Assembly: GCA_947491175.1 (NCBI GenBank)
Contig: CANLIF010000048.1
Coordinates: 1 to 9,037 of the forward strand
DNA from: Actinomycetota bacterium
Lineage (GTDB): Bacteria > Actinomycetota > Actinomycetes > S36-B12 > UBA5976
Length of the DNA: 9,037 nucleotides
Reading direction: 5' to 3'
The notes beneath the pieces were generated by a model. The model made no database searches. It worked only from the letters and a program-made list of their open reading frames with translations, and was not told where the DNA came from. Made by a program: the position numbers and the translations under genes. Below, in pieces: positions 1 through 5,676 of this stretch. The number at the start of each line of letters is the position of its first letter. Within the stretch, counting starts at the first letter, position 1.

Positions 1-530
1 ATCGTGGCATGCATTCCGGTAATCACGTCAACTAAAGCAACACCAACTTTGGTTGGCTCGCCTGGAGCTGGACCAGTAACACTCATCAGGCCACCCATAG
101 CTTGAACTAACAAGTCATAACCTGGCATTTCTGCCCCGGCACCTGATCCAAATCCAGTGATTGCGCAATAGATGACGTCAGGCTTTAGATTTTTTGCAGA
201 ATCGTAATCCAATTCAAACTTTTCACTATTACTTGGTGGGAAGTTATGGATGACAATATCGGCGCGTTTTATTAACTCGTGAGCTTCAGCCAAGCCCGCT
301 GAGTTTGTCATATCTATCGCAACCGAAATCTTATTTCGGTTTACCGATTCAAAGTAGGTGGCTCTGCCAGCTTCGTCATACGGCGGACCCCAATGCCGCG
401 TGTCATCGCCAACTTCAGGGCGCTCAATTTTTATTACGGTGGCGCCCATATCGCCGAGCAACATAGTTGCGTAAGGGCCGGCCAAAACTCGCGTGAAGTC
501 GGCAACAACTATTCCGTCCAATGGGCCCAT
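1..530 (-). CDS. Family III (CaiB/BaiF) CoA-transferase, N-terminal part
   Basis: Enzymes of this family move CoA between carboxylic acids through an aspartyl-CoA intermediate in the cytosol. I translated 176 codons from the ATG at 528-530 before the window ends; the family is usually about 380-400 residues, so less than half is present. The start shows the family opening (PLDGIVVADFTRVLAGPYATMLLGDMGA, split here as residues 3-30), followed by VIKIERP (32-38), NRNKISV (64-70) and PGYDLLVQAMGG (136-147). Asp139 in that last motif is the expected nucleophile, equivalent to Asp169 of formyl-CoA transferase. The gene follows the GntR gene by 51 bases in the same direction and probably ends or continues the same operon. 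The Shine-Dalgarno signal is weak, but no better ATG lies upstream in frame. Substrate cannot be read from the sequence; a propionyl-CoA donor role is inference from context. Family assignment is firm. Confidence 0.9.
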   Translation of the reverse strand, partial: MGPLDGIVVADFTRVLAGPYATMLLGDMGATVIKIERPEVGDDTRHWGPPYDEAGRATYFESVNRNKISVAIDMTNSAGLAEAHELIKRADIVIHNFPPSNSEKFELDYDSAKNLKPDVIYCAITGFGSGAGAEMPGYDLLVQAMGGLMSVTGPAPGEPTKVGVALVDVITGMHAT

Positions 531-581
531 GTGAAGATTGTATCCAATCTTGCTACGGAGATTGAATAGCTCTAATCGCTA

Positions 582-1370
582 CTAAAATTCTTTTAGTTCA
601 ACAGTTCTGCCACGTTCACCAGGTTGGTCTTGGGTCGCAGGGCGTCCTTTGGTTCGGACCGTGATTCGGGTTCGATCACCGCGAAACAAATCATGGGAAA
701 ATTCAATCTTTCGCCCTTTGGTGTCCATGGTGGTTCTGGTAACGGCAAGCAATGGGGCGCCCAGTGGAACTTCAAGAATTCTGGCTTCATCCAAAGTCGC
801 ATTTACTAAATCAATCTGTTCGACTGCTTCATCTGGTGTTGTCTCGTAATGTTTACTCAATAGTTCATAAAGCGAATTTCCAAGTGGTCGTTCAAGTAAT
901 CCTGGAAACATTGCAGCCGGGAACCTTGCATGTTCGAGTGAAATTGGAACGCTATCTGCCAGACGAATTCGCACTACGTCAAAAATGTGTTCACCTTCGC
1001 TTAAGCCCAACGCCTGTCGAGTCTTTGCATCCGCAGGCATAACGGAAGCGCTTATTAATCGTGTGCCAGCTGTAAATCCTTGGCCTCTTAGCAATGAAGG
1101 AACGCCAACAATTTGCGAAAGGTCACGATCAATTTTCTCGGGCGAGATAAATGTTCCACCGCCACGTCCTGGCAAGCGACGAACCACACCAGTATCTTCG
1201 AGCGCAGTCAGTGCCAGTCTCAGAGTAGAGCGACTTACTTGGTATTCACTTGCTAAATCTCGTTCCGCATCCAACTTTTGCCCTGCCCGTAACTGGCCAG
1301 AACTTATTTGCGCCAAGATGCGTTGCCGAACTTCCTCAGCAGTGCGACCTAAGTCTTCGTTTGCGCTCAC
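582..1370 (-). CDS. GntR-family regulator, HutC/UTRA subfamily, probable local regulator of the microcompartment operon
   Basis: This 262-residue protein is a ligand-responsive DNA-binding regulator. Residues about 8-76 form the GntR winged helix-turn-helix, with the recognition helix near SRSTLRLALTAL (46-57) and a wing containing LPGRGGGTFIS (66-76). Residues about 95-240 are a UTRA effector domain, recognisable from the LGLSEGEHIFDVVRIR and PISLEHARFP segments. Length is slightly above the usual 230-250 residues because of a charged tail. The start is GTG at 1368-1370; there is no clear Shine-Dalgarno sequence, and the gene lies 24 bases after the dehydrogenase stop, so it is probably read through from the operon. 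It is the only regulator in the window and may control its own operon through the repeated motifs in 8623-8775. The effector may be a pathway intermediate such as aminopropanol or its phosphate; that is inference. Repressor versus activator cannot be told. Confidence 0.93.
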   Translation of the reverse strand: MSANEDLGRTAEEVRQRILAQISSGQLRAGQKLDAERDLASEYQVSRSTLRLALTALEDTGVVRRLPGRGGGTFISPEKIDRDLSQIVGVPSLLRGQGFTAGTRLISASVMPADAKTRQALGLSEGEHIFDVVRIRLADSVPISLEHARFPAAMFPGLLERPLGNSLYELLSKHYETTPDEAVEQIDLVNATLDEARILEVPLGAPLLAVTRTTMDTKGRKIEFSHDLFRGDRTRITVRTKGRPATQDQPGERGRTVELKEF

Positions 1371-1394
1371 AACACAACAGTAACTAGATAGCAG

Positions 1395-2177
1395 TTACAT
1401 TGCTTCAAGTGCTGCAAGCGATTCAGGCAATATCTGGCCACCGTCGATAATCAGGGCTTGCCCCGTGACGTATGCAGCTTCCTTGGTTGCAAAAAACAAC
1501 GCTGCATTTCCAATGTCATCGACTTCGCCTAAGCGTCCTTGTGGAACCGAAGCTTCCATCGCTTTACGATATTCTGGGCCCATGTCGGCTAGTCCCTCAG
1601 TGGCAATGTTGCCAGGCAAAACTGCATTGACTGTGATTCCTTTTGGCGCAAGTTCAATTGCAGCTGTTCTCATGAATCCAAGTTGTGCTGCTTTGCTGGC
1701 GCCGTAGTGAGACCAGCCTGGAAAACCGGTCACTGGTCCAGTGATCGACGATGTGAGAACTATTCGGCCATGGCCTGACTTTTCTAATGCAGGTAGGCAA
1801 GCCTGCACAGAAAGCATGGTTCCTTTTACATTTGTCCCAAAAACTAAGTCCATGTCAGATTCAGACATAGTGGCCAATTTGGAATCTGGAAAAATTCCAG
1901 CATTGGCACAAAGCACATCTATGCCACCATTGCGTTCAATTGCAGTTGCGGCAACCCGTTCGCAATCTGCCTTACTACTTACCTCAGCTAATAGATAAGT
2001 AACTGTGCCGCCGCCCAATCCAGTCAGTTCCGCGCAGGCAGATTTTGCGCTCGCTTCATCTCGACCAGTAATCAGGACATTCGCACCAGCTTTTGCAAAT
2101 ACTCGGGCAATGCCTTTACCAATGCCTTTTGTTCCACCAGTCACAACGACGGAATAGCCACTTATTGAAGTAAACAT
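1395..2177 (-). CDS. Short-chain dehydrogenase/reductase, probable 1-amino-2-propanol dehydrogenase (aminoacetone reductase)
   Basis: This is a 260-residue classical SDR, the usual family length. The nucleotide-binding motif TGGTKGIG is at residues 13-20, the ANAG variant of NNAG at 91-94, and the catalytic tetrad is Asn116, Ser144, Tyr158 and Lys162 (YGASK at 158-162). The C-terminus has DGGQILPESLAALEAM. By known function of the equivalent M. smegmatis RMM enzyme, it should interconvert aminoacetone and (S)-1-amino-2-propanol with a nicotinamide cofactor. The start ATG at 2175-2177 is preceded by AGGGAGA at good spacing. It lies 45 bases after the kinase and 24 before the regulator. Running as a reductase it would use up NAD(P)H that the aldehyde dehydrogenase regenerates. 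SDR substrate cannot be proved from sequence; the assignment rests on locus type. An FabG-like ketoreductase annotation would be the generic alternative. Confidence 0.88.
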   Translation of the reverse strand: MFTSISGYSVVVTGGTKGIGKGIARVFAKAGANVLITGRDEASAKSACAELTGLGGGTVTYLLAEVSSKADCERVAATAIERNGGIDVLCANAGIFPDSKLATMSESDMDLVFGTNVKGTMLSVQACLPALEKSGHGRIVLTSSITGPVTGFPGWSHYGASKAAQLGFMRTAAIELAPKGITVNAVLPGNIATEGLADMGPEYRKAMEASVPQGRLGEVDDIGNAALFFATKEAAYVTGQALIIDGGQILPESLAALEAM

Positions 2178-2222
2178 TTTTTTCTCCCTATTGCCTAACG
2201 AGTTATTGAAGCTTTCTTACAA

Positions 2223-3212
2223 TTATGCAAACTTTGACAGATAGTTTTCGGCCAATTCGCAACTTACTTTGGTGAAATTGGCTCCCATTTCCTTGCCCGT
2301 ATCAGTGTCTTGATGTGAACCAACCCAAGCAACCAGTAACAGACGGCGAAACATAACGAAAGTTGGAAGTTCTGCTTCCTCTTCTTTGCTGAGCTCGGCA
2401 ACACTTCGGTAACCATCGACCCAAGAGGCGGTCATTTCAGGAATCAATGGATGGTCTTCGATAAACGACACCGATGATCCCAAGTCATACATAAACCAGC
2501 TAAGTCCACAGTCATCAAAATCAATTACTGTGACGTTGTTGCCAGCAACCAACAAATTAGCCAACCGCATATCTGCATGCACAAGTCCAAATCGTTCTTT
2601 ACTTTTTCCAAATCGCTCTAGACGAGTATTGAGAGTGTCAGAAACTCTGCTAAGAATTTCAAGTTCATTTGGTCCCATTGCTAGTCCATCGCGCCAAGAT
2701 CCCCAATGACCATTGGGCCCGAGCGCCGTTTCGTGGTCCCAAGTGAACCTATAGAAATTACTTGGACGATGCCATTGCTTCGATTGATCATGTAGCCGAG
2801 CAGTTATCGCACCCAATGTTTTGAAATCATCAACCATGCGATCTTCGGTTGGTTCAACACCTGGCATAAATTCAAACATCACCGCATGGCGCTGCTCGCC
2901 AGTCGAATCTTGCGCAAGGACGATTTGCTCGCCCGATCCTGAGGGCAAAATTGCCGGAGTTCTCACTAATTGAATTTCGCGCAAAGATTGCACCCAGTCG
3001 AGTTCACTTTGAATGGACTGTTTCGAGTGATAAAACGGCCTGTGAATTCTCAGGATCGTATCTTGGCCAGAGTGAATATCAGTGACCTTGAAAGTTGCAT
3101 TCTCCGAAAGGTTAATCAGCGAAATCTTGGAATCCTCCGGATACCCAAACTTTGCTACCGCATCTACCGCGAACTCATGCAACTTTCCAGGTTCGTTTGA
3201 ATACCCACTCAT
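2223..3212 (-). CDS. APH-fold phosphotransferase, probable (S)-1-amino-2-propanol kinase
   Basis: This 329-residue protein has the aminoglycoside-phosphotransferase / choline-kinase-like fold. The catalytic loop is HADMRLANLL at 212-221, with Asp214 as expected base and Asn219 as metal ligand. The DFG-equivalent is IDFDD at 230-234, with Asp231 binding Mg-ATP. The hinge-like FEFMPG is at 113-118. By established work on the M. smegmatis RMM kinase it should phosphorylate the hydroxyl of 1-amino-2-propanol with ATP, preparing the substrate for the PLP lyase. The ATG at 3210-3212 has a strong AGGAGAG Shine-Dalgarno. It sits directly after the shell genes (73 bases after the BMC-T stop) and before the dehydrogenase, the RMM context. 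I see no obvious encapsulation helix, so whether it works inside or outside the shell is open. A homoserine-kinase-like or antibiotic-resistance label from a generic pipeline would be misleading here. Confidence 0.9.
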   Translation of the reverse strand: MSGYSNEPGKLHEFAVDAVAKFGYPEDSKISLINLSENATFKVTDIHSGQDTILRIHRPFYHSKQSIQSELDWVQSLREIQLVRTPAILPSGSGEQIVLAQDSTGEQRHAVMFEFMPGVEPTEDRMVDDFKTLGAITARLHDQSKQWHRPSNFYRFTWDHETALGPNGHWGSWRDGLAMGPNELEILSRVSDTLNTRLERFGKSKERFGLVHADMRLANLLVAGNNVTVIDFDDCGLSWFMYDLGSSVSFIEDHPLIPEMTASWVDGYRSVAELSKEEEAELPTFVMFRRLLLVAWVGSHQDTDTGKEMGANFTKVSCELAENYLSKFA

Positions 3213-3238
3213 TTAACTCTCCTGCCAACACCTTTATT

Positions 3239-3254
3239 TTGGCTTAAATGCCAA
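3239..3254 (-). other. Short intercistronic hairpin between shell and kinase genes
   Basis: TTGGC (3239-3243) and GCCAA (3250-3254) form a perfect 5-bp stem with a 6-base loop in the 74-base gap between BMC-T and the kinase. On the transcribed strand it is followed by AATAAA rather than a U-run, so it is not a convincing intrinsic terminator. It may be an mRNA processing or stability element separating shell and enzyme cistrons. The stem is short enough to be chance. Confidence 0.3.
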
Positions 3255-3286
3255 TCGGTTATGTTGCTTTTGGGGAAGAAAAATGT

Positions 3287-3943
3287 TTAACCTTGATCTC
3301 GACCAATCACAGACTCAAGAGCCTTGGTAATTGCATCGCGAGCTTTAGTGACACTTTCAGTTGAGCCGCTCATATAAACGCGACCAGCCGCACCAATCAT
3401 CTGAACATCTACCAAAGTCACATCTGGGGCAACTTTTTCAGCTTCATTAGCGGCTACCGTCGCAAATAATGCCGGTGTCATTTCGTAAACCAATAACGAC
3501 TCACCAGGCATAACCATTGACGCTTGTCGATTTCGATTAAGAATGATCGCATGCTGGTCAGTTATGTTTTCGATGATGTCACTGTAGAGAATCCGGGGAC
3601 GCAGTTGATCAGCAGCTGATGCATTAATACCATCAAGAATTGCCTGGCCAGCGCGCTTAACCAATTCAATGTCGGAAGCATGAACTTCCAAGACACCGAA
3701 CTGACGCTCTACGAACAAAATGCCAGGTTCAACTTCAGGTACCGACTTCAACGCCAGATCAATTACACGCTCGATCGCAAGCCCGGGTGCCACCTCGATG
3801 ATCAGCGAATGCTGGCCACCGTAAGGCGGGTAACCCCGGGCTCGCGTCGGCGTGCTCATGTAAGCAGCAAATTGCTGCTGGAGATCTTCAATAAGCAAGT
3901 AGACACGAAGTTCGGGCCCCGCTACGAGCGGGCCCGCACTCAC
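3287..3943 (-). CDS. Tandem-domain BMC-T shell protein (MSM0271-position)
   Basis: This 218-residue protein carries two BMC domains and should assemble as a pseudohexameric trimer in the microcompartment shell. Domain 1 spans about residues 11-108 (ELRVYLLIED, SLIIEVAPGL, GILFVERQFGVLEVHAS); domain 2 spans about 116-213 (ILYSDIIENITDQHAIILNRNR, read as 118-139; MPGESLLVYEM; MIGAAGRVYMSGS). The start is GTG at 3941-3943, overlapping the BMC-H stop as GTGA, so translation is probably coupled. The sequence before it is only a weak ribosome site. It is paralogous to the BMC-T at 5060-5659 but has about 16 extra residues between strands (30-46, rich in Arg, Pro, Gly and Tyr). By position beside BMC-H it corresponds to M. 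smegmatis MSM0271, the double-ringed shell protein with closed pores. Which of the two paralogs is the structural equivalent is judged only by order. Confidence 0.92.
   Translation of the reverse strand: MSAGPLVAGPELRVYLLIEDLQQQFAAYMSTPTRARGYPPYGGQHSLIIEVAPGLAIERVIDLALKSVPEVEPGILFVERQFGVLEVHASDIELVKRAGQAILDGINASAADQLRPRILYSDIIENITDQHAIILNRNRQASMVMPGESLLVYEMTPALFATVAANEAEKVAPDVTLVDVQMIGAAGRVYMSGSTESVTKARDAITKALESVIGRDQG
3913..3936 (-). other. GC-rich hairpin over the start of the BMC-T gene
   Basis: CGGGCCCCGC (3913-3922) and GCGGGCCCG (3928-3936) pair as nine G/C base pairs with one bulged base around the 5-base loop TACGA. It covers codons 3 to 10 of the BMC-T gene. This is strikingly GC-rich against the surrounding DNA and sits just after the GTG start, where mRNA structure hinders initiation. 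It may lower BMC-T output or block RNA decay into the BMC-H message. The structure is seen directly; the function is inference. Confidence 0.5.
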
Positions 3944-4224
3944 GCGGACTCGCCTACTTTGAAGTACTTGCTTAGTTCTGCGTGTGGACGTGGAATCACG
4001 TGCTGTGAAACTAGTTCGCCAACTTGGTTAACTGCTTCGGCACCTGCGTCAGTTGCAGCTTTAACTGCGCCGACGTCACCCACGATGACAACAGTCACAA
4101 GACCGTCGCCAACTTCTTCACGCGCAACAATAGTTACATTGGCTGCCTTAACCATGGCATCTGCGGCAGCAACGGCTGCAACATATCCCTTAGTCTCGAT
4201 CAAGCCCAGTGCGTTGCTTGACAT
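3940..4224 (-). CDS. BMC-H hexameric facet shell protein (PduA-like)
   Basis: This 94-residue single BMC domain protein should form the hexagonal tiles that make up most of the shell facets. It aligns without gaps to PduA through NALGLIETKG (4-13), ADAMVKAANV (21-30), GDVGAVKAATDAGA (49-62) and HVIPRPH (75-81), keeping the edge lysine Lys26 and Arg79. The pore loop reads EEVGDG (36-41) where PduA has EKIGSG, so Glu37 and Asp40 make the pore more acidic. I chose the ATG at 4222-4224 because AGGAG lies 7 bases upstream and the PduA-type N-terminus begins there; an in-frame TTG 24 bases earlier would add eight unsupported residues. Unlike most shell genes here, it has its own 81-base leader with two hairpins and the best Shine-Dalgarno in the operon, fitting its need for high copy number. 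It equals MSM0272 by order and type. Confidence 0.97.
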   Translation of the reverse strand: MSSNALGLIETKGYVAAVAAADAMVKAANVTIVAREEVGDGLVTVVIVGDVGAVKAATDAGAEAVNQVGELVSQHVIPRPHAELSKYFKVGESA

Positions 4225-4230
4225 AACTTT

Positions 4231-4235
4231 CTCCT
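4231..4235 (-). promoter_or_regulatory. Strong ribosome binding site of the BMC-H gene
   Basis: The transcribed strand reads AAAAAAGGAGAAAGTT directly before the ATG at 4222-4224: a full AGGAG with 6-7 bases of spacer, preceded by an A-run. It decides the start and is the strongest such site among the shell genes. Confidence 0.85.
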
Positions 4236-4244
4236 TTTTTGATT

Positions 4245-4298
4245 GCAAACGGTTGTTTGCTTTCGGTTATTGCGGTCTTACTTACTTGGTTTCCCAAG
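4245..4298 (-). other. Two tandem hairpins in the BMC-P/BMC-H intercistronic leader
   Basis: In transcription order the first is CTTGG-GAAA-CCAAG (4298-4285), a 5-bp stem closed by a GNRA-type tetraloop. The second is GCAAAC-AACC-GTTTGC (4260-4245), a perfect 6-bp stem. The second ends about ten bases before the AGGAG of the BMC-H gene. Neither is followed by a U-run, so they are not terminators in the operon direction. A role as 5' stabiliser or processing site raising BMC-H message over its neighbours is plausible but inferred. Confidence 0.5.
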
Positions 4299-4305
4299 CT
4301 ATGTA

Positions 4306-4575
4306 CTAGGAAGCGCTGTGCTTCCCAGAACTCTTAGAGTTCTCATCAATCGAACCGATGATGAGAGCATCAATTGGTGGTGTTACGCCTGGGAACCAAG
4401 CGGCTGCTACTGAGCCAGTTGATACCAAAACGCTTTCCCCAATTCCGGAACCCAAGACGTCAAAAGCAACCAAGTGTGCGCCACCTTCAACTTCGAGTTC
4501 GAGAAATGCCCCATTGGGAATCTCGGTTAGACGACGCGTCGCCCATACATTGCCGATGACTCGCGCTTTTAACAT
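4306..4575 (-). CDS. BMC-P pentameric vertex shell protein (EutN/CcmL family)
   Basis: This 89-residue protein belongs to the family whose pentamers cap the icosahedral vertices of microcompartments. Diagnostic segments are the N-terminal VIGNVWATRR (6-15), the VAFDVLGSGIGESVLVSTGS region (36-55, with D39, the LGxGxGE turn and the GS) and PPIDALIIGSIDE (66-78). It matches the usual 85-100 residue length, and the last dozen residues are a Ser/Lys-rich tail. The ATG at 4573-4575 overlaps the stop of the 161-residue gene by one base (TGATG), which implies coupled translation at about the level of that gene. Only one pentamer gene is visible in the window. It corresponds to M. smegmatis MSM0273. 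Assignment is secure. Confidence 0.96.
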   Translation of the reverse strand: MLKARVIGNVWATRRLTEIPNGAFLELEVEGGAHLVAFDVLGSGIGESVLVSTGSVAAAWFPGVTPPIDALIIGSIDENSKSSGKHSAS

Positions 4576-5060
4576 CAGCGCATCACCGATCCCTTCTGAT
4601 TATCTTGTTGACTTTCTCTAACAATCGTTACTCCTAAGTCACGCGCTTTATCGCGCGCTAAGGACGTAACGACAACTTTGCGACCCACGATCAAAGTAGA
4701 TCCAGATTCGGCAGCTTTTCTGATTGTTGATTCGGTAACGGCACCTTTATCAATTCGGGTAGTTCCAGGGTTTGTTGCGCCATTAGCTTTCGCTTGTTCC
4801 GTTAACTGGAAAACGATTTCACCTTGGCGCAGCGCACTCAAGGTTTTACCATCTGCCGCAAGATCTAAGATCCGATGTACAAACGAAGTAACTTCCGAAT
4901 CGGTGGACAACGAAACCATCTCAACAACCTGTGCTGGTTTTGGAGCAGGGGTGTGGCCAGCTAAAGCCTTAGCAATATCACTTGCTCCGCTGGCACCACC
5001 TAGGGCATCGCGTAATGCTTCACGCACAAGCGACCGAAGCATTTCATTATCTGCAGACAT
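4575..5060 (-). CDS. RMM-associated protein of unknown function with N-terminal encapsulation-like helix (PduM-like tail)
   Basis: This 161-residue protein has no assigned activity. Residues 6-21 (EMLRSLVREALRDALG) are an amphipathic helix with hydrophobics spaced three to four apart, typical of BMC encapsulation peptides. An Ala/Pro/Lys linker follows (about 22-44). A small helical segment holds SEVTSFVHRILDLAADGKTL (55-74). The C-terminal part, about 101-150, contains VTESTIRKAAESG (108-120), then VVVTSLARDKARDLGVTIV (129-147). That kind of ending, 'allow access to ... TPLARDxARELGI', recurs in PduM-, EutQ- and related BMC accessory proteins. It lies between BMC-T and BMC-P, overlapping each by a single base (TGATG). 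Its position matches MSM0274, which I do not recall as characterised. Role as core scaffold or assembly factor is inference; no catalytic residues are evident. Confidence 0.75.
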   Translation of the reverse strand: MSADNEMLRSLVREALRDALGGASGASDIAKALAGHTPAPKPAQVVEMVSLSTDSEVTSFVHRILDLAADGKTLSALRQGEIVFQLTEQAKANGATNPGTTRIDKGAVTESTIRKAAESGSTLIVGRKVVVTSLARDKARDLGVTIVRESQQDNQKGSVMR

Positions 5061-5659
5061 CAGCGCTCACTCAAAACTCGTTCAGCAACTTCAGCGGCAG
5101 CTCGCACGTTTGCTTCCTTACCAGATAGGTATACCCGGCCAGTGGCGCCAATCATTCGGTAGTCCACAACTTTTATGTCAGTTGCTTTTTCTGCTTCATT
5201 AGTTGCCAAGATTGCATACGATGCTGGTTGTACTTCAAGAATGTATAAAGATTCACCCGGCAGAATCATCGAGCCAACTTTGTTGCGATTGATCAAGAAA
5301 GCGTGCTGTTGGTCAACTGATGGCACAACGCGAGAGGCTAAAATTTTCGGCTTTGTGGCTTCTGACTCTGTTGTGCCAAGGGCAGCAAGTACGGCCTGAC
5401 CAGCTGCGCGTACTTCTTCAGTGGGTCCGTGAATTTCAAGATAGCCAAAAGTTCGCTCCACAAACAAAATTCCCGCCTGAACATTTGCATGTTTTAGGGC
5501 AACGTCGGTTAACGCTTCGATGTCTAAGCCCGGTGCAACTTCAATCACCTGGGCAGCCATGTTTGCGCGCGGCAAAGCTCCCTTAACCCATGAGCCCAAA
5601 TAGCACATAGTTTGAGGTTGCATCTGGTCGATATAGATGAACGACCGTAGCTCTGCCAT
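5060..5659 (-). CDS. Tandem-domain BMC-T shell protein (MSM0275-position)
   Basis: This 199-residue protein contains two BMC domains, about residues 3-95 and 105-197, and should form trimeric pseudohexamers in the shell. Recognisable segments include ELRSFIYIDQMQPQTMCYLG (3-22), QVIEVAPGLDIEALTDVAL (37-55), GILFVERTFGYLEIHG (63-78), QQHAFLINRNKVGSMILPGE (117-136) and MIGATGRVYLSGKEA (169-183). It shares this whole framework with the BMC-T at 3287-3943. The ATG at 5657-5659 follows the aldehyde dehydrogenase stop by 17 bases and has a purine-rich GAGAAGAGAG site before it. Its stop overlaps the next start as TGATG. By order it matches M. smegmatis MSM0275, reported to assemble as linear strips suited to facet edges. 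Family assignment is firm; the strip behaviour is carried over from the mycobacterial protein. Confidence 0.93.
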   Translation of the reverse strand: MAELRSFIYIDQMQPQTMCYLGSWVKGALPRANMAAQVIEVAPGLDIEALTDVALKHANVQAGILFVERTFGYLEIHGPTEEVRAAGQAVLAALGTTESEATKPKILASRVVPSVDQQHAFLINRNKVGSMILPGESLYILEVQPASYAILATNEAEKATDIKVVDYRMIGATGRVYLSGKEANVRAAAEVAERVLSER

Positions 5660-5676
5660 GTATCTCTCTTCTCTAA

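Noticed and set aside
4225..4248. Upstream TTG start for BMC-H
   Set aside because: The extra residues would be translated from the A-rich ribosome-site region; the ATG at 4222-4224 matches the PduA N-terminus.
4245..4260. Intrinsic terminator before BMC-H
   Set aside because: The stem is followed by an A-run, not a U-run, in the operon direction, and essential shell genes follow.
3680..4309. Long plus-strand open frame of 209 codons antisense to BMC-H and BMC-T
   Set aside because: Low-complexity Ser/Thr/Ala composition, no ribosome site, and it mirrors two certain BMC genes.
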